A stretch of DNA of 64,000 nt from Amycolatopsis umgeniensis (lineage in GTDB: Bacteria; Actinomycetota; Actinomycetes; Mycobacteriales; Pseudonocardiaceae), in assembly GCF_014205155.1 (NCBI RefSeq), contig NZ_JACHMX010000001.1, positions 6,200,001 through 6,264,000 on the forward strand, read 5' to 3'. Of the stretch, positions 53,017 to 61,461 are shown in pieces. The notes below the pieces were generated by a model. The model was not told the origin of the DNA and searched no databases. It saw nothing but the letters and a program-made list of their open reading frames with translations. Positions within the stretch are counted from its first letter, which is position 1. Each line of letters begins with the position of its first letter. The position numbers and the translations under genes are program-made.

Positions 53017-53928
53017 ATGGCGGACGCGTTCAGCCTCGAAGGGCTCGTGAAGCGCTTCGGTGACGTCCTGGCCGTCGAAGACGTCAGCGTGCGGGTCGCG
53101 CCGGGGGAGGTGGTGGCGCTGCTCGGGCCGAACGGTGCGGGCAAGTCCACCACGATCGACATGCTGCTGGGCCTGACCAGGCCGGACGCCGGTCAGGTGC
53201 GGGTCGCCGGGCTCAGCGCGGCCGAGGCGATGGACCGGGGGATGGTCGGCGCGATGGCGCAGAACGGGACTCTGCTCAGGGACGCCACGGTCGCCGAACT
53301 CGTCGGCCTGTTCGCCTCGCTGCACCGCAACCCGCTGCCGATCCGCGAGGTGCTCAAGCGCGCCGGTGTCACCGAGTACGCGAACCGCCGCTGCGGGAAG
53401 CTCTCCGGCGGCGAGCAGCAGCGGGTGCGGTTCGCGCTCGCGCTGGTCGGTGATCCGGATCTGCTGGTGCTCGACGAGCCGACCGCGGCCATGGACGTCG
53501 ACGGGCGGCGCCGCTTCTGGGCGTCGATGCGCGAGTACACCGAGACGGGCCGCACGGTCCTCTTCGCGACGCACTACCTCGCCGAGGCCGAGGACTACGC
53601 GGACCGCGTCGTGCTCATGCGGCACGGCCGGGTCGTCGCGGACGGGCCGGTCGGCGAGGTCCGGGCCGCTGTCGCGGGCCGGGTGCTGCGCGCCGTCATC
53701 CCGAATGCCACCCGAGACACCGAAGCCGCGCTGGCCACGCTGCCCGGAGTGTCCCGCGCGGTGCTGCGGGCCGGGCACGCGGAGCTGAGCTGTGCCGACT
53801 CCGACGCCGCCATCCGCGGCCTGCTGCGCGAGTTCCCGCTCGCCGCGAACATCGAAATCACCGCCGTGGGACTGGAAGAGGCGTTCATCGCGCTGACGGC
53901 CGACGTCGAAGAGGGAGCCTTGAGATGA
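53017..53928 (+). CDS. ABC-2 exporter ATP-binding protein
   Basis: 303 residues from ATG 53017 (AGGGGGAAAG upstream). Walker A GPNGAGKST, Q-loop AMAQNGTLL, signature LSGGEQQR, Walker B LLVLDEPTAAMD and the H-loop FATHYLAEAE are present. The C-terminal tail (LEEAFIALTAD) is that of drug- or antibiotic-type exporters of the DrrA/CcmA group. It overlaps the permease by ATGA. The substrate is unknown. Confidence 0.9.
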   Translation: MADAFSLEGLVKRFGDVLAVEDVSVRVAPGEVVALLGPNGAGKSTTIDMLLGLTRPDAGQVRVAGLSAAEAMDRGMVGAMAQNGTLLRDATVAELVGLFASLHRNPLPIREVLKRAGVTEYANRRCGKLSGGEQQRVRFALALVGDPDLLVLDEPTAAMDVDGRRRFWASMREYTETGRTVLFATHYLAEAEDYADRVVLMRHGRVVADGPVGEVRAAVAGRVLRAVIPNATRDTEAALATLPGVSRAVLRAGHAELSCADSDAAIRGLLREFPLAANIEITAVGLEEAFIALTADVEEGALR

Positions 53929-54656
53929 ACCTGAGTTACCTCGCGCTGGAGATCAAGCGCATCGTCCGCAGCCCGCAGTTCGCGCTGTTCACCATCGGCA
54001 TGCCACTGGCGATGTTCCTGTTGTTCGGCGGCATCTTCGGCGCCCGCGAGATCGCTCCTGGGATCTCGACCGCGACGGTGACCATGGTGAACATGGCCGC
54101 GTACGGCGCCATGACCGCCGCGCTGTTCACCGGCACCCGTGTCGCCACCGAGCGCACCGACGGATGGCAGCGCACCTTGCGGCTGACCCCGATGCGCGCG
54201 CCGGGCTATCTGATGGTCAAGGTGTCGGCGGGATTGTTCGTCGCGCTGCCCGTACTCCTGGTGATCTTCGCGGCGGGCATGATCCGCGGCATCCGCCTCG
54301 AAACCGGCCAGTGGCTGACGATCTTCGGCGCGCTGTGGCTCGGCGCGCTGCCGTTCGCGGTGCTGGGCCTGATGATCGGTCTGTTCGGCAAGGGCGACAC
54401 CGTGCAGGCGGTGACCGGCGCGCTGATGCTGCCGCTGGGCATGTTCGGCGGGCTGTGGATCCCGCTGCAGATCCTGCCCGGCTGGATGAACACCGCCGGG
54501 CACATCATGCCGACGTACTGGCTCGGCGAGATCGGCCGCGCGCCGGTGCTCGGCGGGTCGGGCGCGCTCACCGCGGTCCTGGTGCTCGCCGCGTGGCTGG
54601 TGGTGCCCGCGCTCGTGGTGATGGCGCGGTTCCGGCTCGACACGGCCAGACTGTGA
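53925..54656 (+). CDS. ABC-2 type exporter permease
   Basis: 243 residues from ATG 53925. Six hydrophobic helices in the ABC-2 pattern, starting FALFTIGMPLAMFLLFGGIFG. A conserved WQRTLRLTPMRAPGYLMVK loop lies after helix 2 and GLWIPLQILPGWM before the last helix. Pairs with the preceding ATPase to form a homodimeric exporter. Confidence 0.9.
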   Translation: MNLSYLALEIKRIVRSPQFALFTIGMPLAMFLLFGGIFGAREIAPGISTATVTMVNMAAYGAMTAALFTGTRVATERTDGWQRTLRLTPMRAPGYLMVKVSAGLFVALPVLLVIFAAGMIRGIRLETGQWLTIFGALWLGALPFAVLGLMIGLFGKGDTVQAVTGALMLPLGMFGGLWIPLQILPGWMNTAGHIMPTYWLGEIGRAPVLGGSGALTAVLVLAAWLVVPALVVMARFRLDTARL

Positions 54657-54676
54657 GCCCGTGTTAGTTTTCCGAG

Positions 54677-55306
54677 GTGGTGGAGGATGAGCACGACGAC
54701 GACCCGAGGCCGATGACGCCCGAGGAGTCGCTCGCGCTCATCGCCGCGCAGACGGAGCAGACCCGGCGTGAGATCGGGCCGAACCCGGCCGTGCTGCTCG
54801 CCGTCTGGGGCCTGGTGTGGCTGTTCGGTTTCGGGCTCGTCTACGTTTCCGCGCCGCCCACCGCCCTGATGCCGTTGTGGGTCGCCGGCGCGATCACCGT
54901 CGCCGGTTTCGTCGGGGCCATGGCGTACTCGGCGATCTACGGCATCCGTGCGGGCCGAGGCGTGCGCGGCCCGTCCCGGCTCGTCGGGGCGATGTACGGC
55001 TGGAGCTGGATGATCGCGTTCGGCGGGCTGACGGTGGTGAACACCGCGCTGATCCGGCTCGGCCTCGACACCGACCTGATCCCGTTGCTGTGGTCCGGAA
55101 CTTCGCTCATGCTGACCGGTCTGATGTACCTCGCCGGCGGGATGCTGTGGCAGAGCAAACTGCAGTACGGCCTCGGCGTGTGGATCATCGCGTGCGGCGC
55201 GGCGAGCGTGCTGGCCGGGGGACCGCACAACTTCCTCGTGCTGAGCCTGGCGGGCGGCGGCGGTTTCCTGGTGGCGTCGCTGGTCTTCCTGGTGCGGTCG
55301 CGATGA
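54677..55306 (+). CDS. Six-helix membrane protein of the exporter operon
   Basis: 209 residues from GTG 54677 (GTG 54680 equally possible). A charged N-terminus (EDEHDDDPRPMTPEESLALI) precedes about six transmembrane helices (VLLAVWGLVWLFGFGLVYVS and others). The overlapping regulator start (ATGA) shows it belongs to the operon. No family function is known. This type of protein is regularly found between ABC-2 exporters and the small winged-helix regulator in actinomycetes. Confidence 0.65.
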   Translation: MVEDEHDDDPRPMTPEESLALIAAQTEQTRREIGPNPAVLLAVWGLVWLFGFGLVYVSAPPTALMPLWVAGAITVAGFVGAMAYSAIYGIRAGRGVRGPSRLVGAMYGWSWMIAFGGLTVVNTALIRLGLDTDLIPLLWSGTSLMLTGLMYLAGGMLWQSKLQYGLGVWIIACGAASVLAGGPHNFLVLSLAGGGGFLVASLVFLVRSR

Positions 55307-55626
55307 GCGAAGACGGGCTGCCCCAGCTCGATCCGGTGATCCACGCGCAGGCGCGGCTGCGGGTCACCGTGGCGCTGTCGAGCCTCGGCCCGGGGGACAG
55401 CATCACTTTCCCCCGGCTGCAGCAGTTGCTGGACATGACGCCGGGCAACCTGTCGACGCATCTGCGCAAACTCGAGGACGCGGGCTACGTCGAGATCACC
55501 AAGGCGTTCGAACATCGCACACCGGTGACGCTGGTCGAGCTGACCACCCGGGGACGGGCTGCGTTCGAGGAGTACACGAAGGCCCTCCACCGTCTTCTCG
55601 AGGTGCCGGGCGATGGGCGGGCATGA
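55303..55626 (+). CDS. Winged-helix transcriptional regulator (ArsR/MarR-like)
   Basis: 107 residues from ATG 55303 (ATGA overlap). It has a winged-helix DNA-binding fold: RLRVTVALSSLGPGDSITFP, recognition helix LDMTPGNLSTHLRKLEDAGYV and wing ITKAFEHRTPVTLVELTTRG. It is the class of small regulators that control neighbouring exporters. It lies last in the exporter operon, and the twin palindromes at 52957-52998 are its likely sites. Its end overlaps the next gene start by 14 bp. Confidence 0.85.
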   Translation: MSEDGLPQLDPVIHAQARLRVTVALSSLGPGDSITFPRLQQLLDMTPGNLSTHLRKLEDAGYVEITKAFEHRTPVTLVELTTRGRAAFEEYTKALHRLLEVPGDGRA

Positions 55627-56929
55627 CCGGTGGGTCATCCACCTCGACATGGACGCGTTCTACGCCTCCTGTGAACAGCTGACCCGGCCGACCTTGGCCC
55701 ACCGTCCGGTGCTGGTCGGCGGCGCCGGCCCGCGCGGCGTGGTCGCCGGGGCGAGTTATCAGGCGCGGGAACACGGCATCAAATCGGCGATGCCGATGTC
55801 GCAGGCCCGGCGGCTGCTGCCGCCCAACGGCGTCATCCTGCCGCCGCGGTTCAAACTCTACGAACTGCTGAGCACCCAGGTGTTCGACCTCGTCGCCCAG
55901 AACGCGCCCGTGCTGGAACGGATCTCCCTCGACGAGGCCTTCGCGGAACCGCCTTCGCTGGCCGGGGCTTCGTCGGATCGGGTGCGGGAGTTCGGTACCC
56001 GCCTGCGGGAGCACATCCGGTCCGAAATCGGGCTGGTGGCGTCGATCGGGGCGGCGTCGGGGAAGCAGGTCGCGAAGGTGGCTTCGGATCTGGCGAAACC
56101 GGACGGGCTGCTCGTCGTCGACCAGGGCACCGAACGCGATTTCCTCGCACCGTTGCCGACCAGGGTCCTGTGGGGGATCGGCCCGGTGGCGGAGGGGAAA
56201 CTGCGGGCGATCGGCGTCCGGACGCTGGGCCAGCTGACAGCGCTCTCCGACGCCGACGCGGTGTCCACTTTGGGCAGTGTGGTCGGCAGGGATCTGCGGC
56301 GCCTGGCCACCGGCGTCGACGACCGGCCGGTGTCCGACCGCGCCGAGCTCAAGCAGGTCAGCGCGGAGACGACCTTCGATCGCGACCTGATCGACCTGGT
56401 GAGCCTGCGGCGCGAGGTCCGCGACCTCGCCGTCCACGCGCACAAACGGCTCGTCAACGCCGACAAGGTCGCGCGGACGGTGGTGGTGAAACTGCGGCAC
56501 ACCGATTTCAGCACGGTGACCCGGTCGGAGACGATGGCTTCGCCCACCGACGAGTTCGACCAGCTCGCCTCGATGGCGGAACGGCTGCTCATCGACCCGA
56601 CCGAATTCGGCGGGGTGCGGCTGGCCGGGGTCGCGTTCTCCGGGCTTTCGGTACCGCATCAGGATCCGCTGTTCACCCTTTCCGTTCCGGTGTCCGAAGT
56701 GCCCTTGGTCGAGCGGGCGCCCGCACCGGAGGTCGTCGTCTCCTCGAGTTGGCGGCCCGGGAACGACGTCGTGCACGACGAGTACGGAAGCGGCTGGGTG
56801 CAGGGTGCCGGGCACGGCCGGGTGACCGTGCGCTTCGAGACGCGGTCGAGCGGGCCGGGTGTCGCACGAACCTTTCCGCAGGACGACCCGGCGCTGCGCC
56901 GCGGTGACGCCGGTGACTGCCTCACTTGA
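55613..56929 (+). CDS. dinB: DNA polymerase IV (DinB), Y-family
   Basis: 438 residues from ATG 55613 (overlaps the regulator end). Palm motifs are IHLDMDAFYASCEQ (Asp ligands near 11-13) and the SLDEAFAEP catalytic Asp-Glu near 105. Helix-hairpin-helix LWGIGPVAEGKLRAIG and a little-finger domain (SAETTFDRDLIDLVSLRREV) are typical. The C-terminal 60 residues (NDVVHDEYGSGWVQGAGHGR) are an extension common in actinobacterial DinB2-type enzymes. No canonical beta-clamp motif at the very end was confirmed. It performs error-prone translesion synthesis. Confidence 0.92.
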   Translation: MGGHDRWVIHLDMDAFYASCEQLTRPTLAHRPVLVGGAGPRGVVAGASYQAREHGIKSAMPMSQARRLLPPNGVILPPRFKLYELLSTQVFDLVAQNAPVLERISLDEAFAEPPSLAGASSDRVREFGTRLREHIRSEIGLVASIGAASGKQVAKVASDLAKPDGLLVVDQGTERDFLAPLPTRVLWGIGPVAEGKLRAIGVRTLGQLTALSDADAVSTLGSVVGRDLRRLATGVDDRPVSDRAELKQVSAETTFDRDLIDLVSLRREVRDLAVHAHKRLVNADKVARTVVVKLRHTDFSTVTRSETMASPTDEFDQLASMAERLLIDPTEFGGVRLAGVAFSGLSVPHQDPLFTLSVPVSEVPLVERAPAPEVVVSSSWRPGNDVVHDEYGSGWVQGAGHGRVTVRFETRSSGPGVARTFPQDDPALRRGDAGDCLT

Positions 56930-56987
56930 CCCCGCGTTTCGTCCTCTGGTTGCGGTAGTTGCGCGTGCAAGGACCGCATTCAGAGGA

Positions 56988-57635
56988 CTAAACGCGGTCA
57001 GGGGCAGCCGGGGCGAAGGTTTCCAGCAAACGCCGCGTCGCGGACTCCGCGCCGTCGGCGTTCTTCCCGAGCACCATCGCCACCACCCGCGAATGGGCGG
57101 CCAGCACGTCGTCGCCGGGGATCTCTTCGAGCGCCGCCACGACCGGAACGCGCAATTGCGCGATCAAGGCGTTGCCGGAAGCGCGGAGCAGGGCCGCGTG
57201 GAAGGCCCTGTCCGCCTCCTGGAAAGCCCGGAGGTCGGCGGCGTCGGCCATCAGGCCGTACGTCGCGACGAGGACCGCGAGTTCGTCCGGTCGACGGTGC
57301 CACGCGGCCATTCTCGCCGCTTGCGGTTCGATCGCCAGCCGGAGTTCGAACAGTTCCGCCAGCTGACGGGAGCGTTCGGGCCCGGCGACCCGCCAGGCGA
57401 TGACGTCCGGATCGATCGCGTCCCAGTGTTCCGGCGGCCGCGTCCAGGTACCGACTCGCGGCCGCGCCGCGACCATGCCCTTGGTTTCCAGTACTCGCAA
57501 CGCTTCCCGCACCACGGTGCGTGACGCGGAGAACCGGCGCCCGATGTCCTCCGGCACGATCGGCTGCTCCGCCCCGAAGGCACCGGAGACGATCAGCCTG
57601 CCCAGTTCGTCGACGATCCGGGCATGTCGTGTCAT
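56988..57635 (-). CDS. GntR/FadR-family regulator of the sugar ABC operon
   Basis: 215 residues from ATG 57635, which overlaps the permease stop (ATGA). N-terminal winged helix: GRLIVSGAFGAEQPIVPEDI then SASRTVVREALRVLETKGMV. The C-terminal FCD-type effector domain has LFELRLAIEPQAARMAA and the metal-site residues Asp in AFQEADRAFHAAL and His in AHSRVVAMVL. It is the last gene of the operon and probably represses it until its sugar-derived ligand binds. The TnGTnnnACnA box at 61240 fits. Confidence 0.9.
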   Translation of the reverse strand: MTRHARIVDELGRLIVSGAFGAEQPIVPEDIGRRFSASRTVVREALRVLETKGMVAARPRVGTWTRPPEHWDAIDPDVIAWRVAGPERSRQLAELFELRLAIEPQAARMAAWHRRPDELAVLVATYGLMADAADLRAFQEADRAFHAALLRASGNALIAQLRVPVVAALEEIPGDDVLAAHSRVVAMVLGKNADGAESATRRLLETFAPAAPDRV

Positions 57636-58630
57636 ACGGGCAGACCGACCCGGCGTTCCCCGCCCCGGACCTGCTGGAGCACGACGGCCACGACGAGCAG
57701 CGTCCCGGTGGCCATGTTCTGCCAGAACGGGTTGACGCCGAGCCCGGACATCCCGTTGTTGAGCACGCCGAGGATGATTACCGCCAGTACGGTGCTGATG
57801 ATGGATCCCTTGCCGCCCTTGAGCATCGTGCCGCCGAGTGCGGCGCCGGTGACGGCGAGCAGTTCGAGCCCCTCCGAACCCGACGTCGGCTGCCCGGATC
57901 CGGTGCGCGCGGTGATCAGCAGGCCCGCGATCGCCGCGACCACGCCGACGAGCGCGTAGACGCCGATGATGTAGCGGTTGATGTTGATCCCGGCCAGCCG
58001 TGCGGCGGTGTCGTTGCCGCCGATGGCGTAGATGTTGCGGCCGATGTCGGTGTAGCGCAACAGGAAGTGCAGCACGGCCGCGACGATCAGGAACACCCAC
58101 ACCAGCGTCGGCAGCCCGGCGATGGAACCCTTGGCCAGGAAGATGAACAGGTCGTCGGCGCCGGTGTAACCCTGTGCCTTGCCGTCCGAGATCACCTGCG
58201 CGATGCCCTTGTACGTCGCCAGCATCGCCAGCGTCGCGACCACGGGGTTGACCCGGCCGAAGATGATGATCATGCCGTTCATCAGCCCGCACACCACGCC
58301 GACGCCGACCGCGGCGAGGGTGCCGACAGCGGAACTCCCGGTCGAGGTGAACACCATCGCCGACACCACCGAAGCCAGCCCGGCCATCGAGCCGACCGAG
58401 ATGTCCAGCGCGCCGAGGATGATCACCAGGGTCTGCACGAGTGAGAGCAGGCCCATGATGGTGATCGCGCTGCCGATCAGCAGCAGGTTGTTGGTGCGGA
58501 GGAAGTTTTCGTTGAGCGAGCTCATCAGGATCACCAGCGCGATCAGGGTGAGCAGCAGGCTCGAGTTCTGCACGCCGATCGCGGTCACCGTCCGGCGGAA
58601 CGGTGACACCGGTTGGGCGAGGGTGGTCAC
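57632..58630 (-). CDS. Sugar ABC transporter permease (RbsC/AraH class)
   Basis: 332 residues, starting at GTG 58630 in a 4-bp overlap with the ATPase stop. Eight to ten hydrophobic helices; the class 2 carbohydrate motif LGALDISVGSMAGLASVVSA and the EAA-like GGNDTAARLAGININRY are clear. The GGTMLKGGKGSIISTVLAV segment near the end is typical of ribose/arabinose/galactose permeases. Confidence 0.92.
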   Translation of the reverse strand: MTTLAQPVSPFRRTVTAIGVQNSSLLLTLIALVILMSSLNENFLRTNNLLLIGSAITIMGLLSLVQTLVIILGALDISVGSMAGLASVVSAMVFTSTGSSAVGTLAAVGVGVVCGLMNGMIIIFGRVNPVVATLAMLATYKGIAQVISDGKAQGYTGADDLFIFLAKGSIAGLPTLVWVFLIVAAVLHFLLRYTDIGRNIYAIGGNDTAARLAGININRYIIGVYALVGVVAAIAGLLITARTGSGQPTSGSEGLELLAVTGAALGGTMLKGGKGSIISTVLAVIILGVLNNGMSGLGVNPFWQNMATGTLLVVAVVLQQVRGGERRVGLPV

Positions 58631-60159
58631 GAGGCGATCTCCTCAGTGTCTTCGGTGGCCGGGATGGCCAAAGTCAGCACGGCTTCTTCACTCGCGTCGT
58701 CGCGTCCGAGCTCGCCGGCGACCCGGCCCGCGCGCAGGACGACGATCCGGTCGGCGAGGCTCAGCACCTCGGGAAGGTCGGAGGAGATCACCAGGAGGGC
58801 GATGCCTTCGGCGGCGAGACCGTCGATGATCCGGTAGATCTCGGCCTTCGCGCCGACGTCGACCCCGCGCGTCGGCTCGTCGAGGATCAGCAGTTTCGGG
58901 CGCCGCGCGAGCCAGCGCGCGAGGACGGTCTTCTGCTGGTTGCCGCCGGAGAGCTTGCGCACCTCCTGCTCGATCGACGGCGTCCGCACGCGCAGTTCAC
59001 GGACGTATTCGTCGACGAGTTCGCGTTCCTTGGCGCGGCGCACCACCCGGAACCGGCGCAGCCGGTCTAGCACCGCGATGGAGACGTTGTCCCGCACGGA
59101 CCGCTGCATCAGCAACGCGTCGGTTTTGCGTTCCTCCGGCGCGAACCCGATCCCCGCCTTGACCGCGTCGCCGGGAGTGCGGGCACGCAACGCTTTCCCG
59201 TCCAGTTCGACGGTTCCCGAGCGCACCGGCAGATCGCCGACGATCGCGTGCGCGAGTTCCGAGCGCCCGGCGCCGACCAGTCCGGCGAGGCAGACGACCT
59301 CGCCCGCGCGGACCTCCAGGGAGATGTCGGTGACGTCGTCGGTGGTGACCCGGTCGAGCCGCAGCACGACCCGGCCGGTCTCCTGGGTGGCCCGTCGCTC
59401 CAAAGTGGACAGATCGCGGCCGATCATCATGCGCACCAGCCTGCTCTCGTCGGTGGACGCCGCGTCCTCGACCCCGATCAGGTTTCCGTCGCGCAACACC
59501 GCCACGCGATCGGCGAGCTGGAAGATCTCCTTCATCCGGTGCGAGACGTAGACGACCGCCACCCCGCTGTCGCGCAGCCGCCGGATGAGCGCGAACAGCG
59601 CGTCGACCTCGTGCTCGGAAAGCGACGACGTCGGCTCGTCGAACGCGATCACCTTCGGCGGCGTCGCGGCGGTGAGCACCCGCAGGATCTCGACCAGCTG
59701 CCGTTGCGCGGGGGACAGCCTGCTCCCGAGCGTCTCCGGATCCAGCACGCCCTCGAATCCGTATTCCCGCAACGCGTCCTGGGTCATCCGGTGCAGGGTC
59801 CGGCGGTTGACCAGCCGTCCGCGCGCGGGCAGTTCACCGACGAAGACGTTCTCCGCCACCGAAACGTGCGGGATGATCTCCGGCTCCTGGTAGATCACCC
59901 GGATCCCGGCGGCCATCGCGGCCCGCGGACTGTCGAACGCCACGGGACCGCCGTCGACCAGCAGATGCCCGTCATCGGGACCGTGATCGCCCGACAGCAC
60001 CCGCAGCAGGGTGGACTTGCCCGCCCCGTTCTCGCCCATCAGCGCGAGGACCTCGCCGGGCCGGAAGTCCAGGGTGACGCCGTCGAGCGCGGTCACCCCG
60101 GAGAACCGTTTGCTGATCCCTTCGGCGGTCAGCACCGCCGCGGGTTCGGATGTGGCCAT
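58627..60159 (-). CDS. Sugar ABC transporter duplicated ATP-binding protein
   Basis: 510 residues from ATG 60159 (GGAGG 7 nt upstream). Two fused ATPase domains: the first has Walker A GENGAGKST, LSPAQRQLVEI as degenerate signature and Walker B VIAFDEPTSS; the second has GLVGAGRSEL in place of Walker A, LSGGNQQKT and LLILDEPTRGVD. This asymmetry is the rule for RbsA/AraG/XylG proteins. It is coupled to the permease. Confidence 0.93.
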   Translation of the reverse strand: MATSEPAAVLTAEGISKRFSGVTALDGVTLDFRPGEVLALMGENGAGKSTLLRVLSGDHGPDDGHLLVDGGPVAFDSPRAAMAAGIRVIYQEPEIIPHVSVAENVFVGELPARGRLVNRRTLHRMTQDALREYGFEGVLDPETLGSRLSPAQRQLVEILRVLTAATPPKVIAFDEPTSSLSEHEVDALFALIRRLRDSGVAVVYVSHRMKEIFQLADRVAVLRDGNLIGVEDAASTDESRLVRMMIGRDLSTLERRATQETGRVVLRLDRVTTDDVTDISLEVRAGEVVCLAGLVGAGRSELAHAIVGDLPVRSGTVELDGKALRARTPGDAVKAGIGFAPEERKTDALLMQRSVRDNVSIAVLDRLRRFRVVRRAKERELVDEYVRELRVRTPSIEQEVRKLSGGNQQKTVLARWLARRPKLLILDEPTRGVDVGAKAEIYRIIDGLAAEGIALLVISSDLPEVLSLADRIVVLRAGRVAGELGRDDASEEAVLTLAIPATEDTEEIAS

Positions 60160-60179
60160 GGAAACGCCTCCACGCGGGA

Positions 60180-61205
60180 TCAGATGCAGTTGACGCCGGC
60201 CTGCTTGTAGTTGTCCTTGGTGACGATCTGGGTCTTCGCGATCGTCTCCGGCGGCAGATCCTTCGAGTTCTTCACCTTGTCCACCAGCAGCTGGATCGCG
60301 GTGCGGCCGACCTCGGCGCCGGAGATGAACAGCGCCGACTTGTTGCCGGTCTCCTTGCCCGCGGCCCAGTCTTTGCAGGTCAGGTAGGCCCCGAGGCCGA
60401 CGCCGATGATGTCGCCCGAGGCGACGCCCGAGTTCGCCAGCGCGGTCACGGCGCCGGTCTCGTTCTCGTCGTTGCAGCCCCACACCACCCAGTGCTTGAC
60501 GCCCGGGTTCGAGCCGATCACCGCGCCGGTGCGGTTCTGCGCGTCCACCGGGGTGTTGTCGGTGCCGACCTCGATCACCGGGACCTGCGCACCAGCGTCT
60601 TTGTCGAAAGCGGCCTTCGCCGCGGAGACGCGGTCCGAGCACACGGTCAGGTCCTGCTTGTAGGCGCTGATGATCTTGGTGTCGGCCGCGGTCCAGCCCG
60701 CCGCCTTGAACAGCTTCGCGGCCTCCTTGCCGACCGAATCGCCCATCTGGGAGCCGTTGAAGCCCACGAACGGCGACTTCGTCCCGCCGCCGTCCTTGAT
60801 CACGTCGTCGGAAGCGATGATCGGGATGCCCGAGCTCTTCGCCTTGTCGAGCACCTGCGGGCCGATGGCCTGGTCCGGGACGACGATCGCGATGCCGTTG
60901 GCGCCCTGGGCGACCGCGGCGTCGAGTTCGGTGATCGCCTTGTTGGCGTCCTGCCCGAGGTTGACGACCTTGAGTTCGACGCCCAGTTCCTTCGCCTTCT
61001 CCTGCGCGCCCTGCGCCTGCTCGACGAAGTACTGCTGGTCGCCCTGTTTCTGCAGATAGAACAGGGTGACCTTGCCGCTCGCGGGTGCCTGCTGCGGTGG
61101 CGCGGCGGCGTCCTTCCCGGACGAGCAACCGGTCAACACGACACCGGCGATCAAACAAGAACCAACAAGGCGCCAGGGCAGGGACCTGTGCGAAGCTGTG
61201 GACAT
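60180..61205 (-). CDS. Sugar ABC transporter substrate-binding lipoprotein, arabinose-type
   Basis: 341 residues from ATG 61205. Lipobox VLTGC near residue 27. Type 1 periplasmic fold: TLFYLQKQGDQQYFVEQAQ, VVPDQAIGPQVLDKAKSSGI, IPIIASDDVI and the hinge-region VVWGCNDENETGAVTAL, which resembles AraF (L-arabinose) proteins more than RbsB. The sugar is therefore likely arabinose or a similar pentose, but this is not proved. It heads the operon. Confidence 0.85.
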   Translation of the reverse strand: MSTASHRSLPWRLVGSCLIAGVVLTGCSSGKDAAAPPQQAPASGKVTLFYLQKQGDQQYFVEQAQGAQEKAKELGVELKVVNLGQDANKAITELDAAVAQGANGIAIVVPDQAIGPQVLDKAKSSGIPIIASDDVIKDGGGTKSPFVGFNGSQMGDSVGKEAAKLFKAAGWTAADTKIISAYKQDLTVCSDRVSAAKAAFDKDAGAQVPVIEVGTDNTPVDAQNRTGAVIGSNPGVKHWVVWGCNDENETGAVTALANSGVASGDIIGVGLGAYLTCKDWAAGKETGNKSALFISGAEVGRTAIQLLVDKVKNSKDLPPETIAKTQIVTKDNYKQAGVNCI

Positions 61206-61239
61206 CGAATGCTCCCAGGACGAAGCGGAAGAGTGTGAC

Positions 61240-61250
61240 TCGTATTACTA
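61240..61250. promoter_or_regulatory. GntR/FadR-type operator upstream of the sugar operon
   Basis: TCGTATTACTA matches the FadR-subfamily pattern TnGTnnnACnA exactly and is centred on a GTATTAC palindrome, flanked by GAGTG (61231-61235) and CACTC as outer repeat. It lies 35 bp upstream of the substrate-binding start. A related TCGTACTAATCG lies about 60 bp further. The rest of the 61206-61461 gap has no gene. Confidence 0.55.
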
Positions 61251-61461
61251 ATCACTCTTCCAGGTGACGTCAAGGCGCGATCTGGTCACGAAAAAGGGCT
61301 GTGGTCGTACTAATCGCCTGTCGGGCAGCCTCTGGCCTGGCGATCGGTCCTGTGGAACTTGTCGGAAGTTTGTCCGATCGTTGTTGTTGACTTTGGTTGA
61401 GTGTCGCGCCCGTTTGCCGTAAGGCAGGATGAAGAGACTTGTCACCCGATCGAGGGAACCG

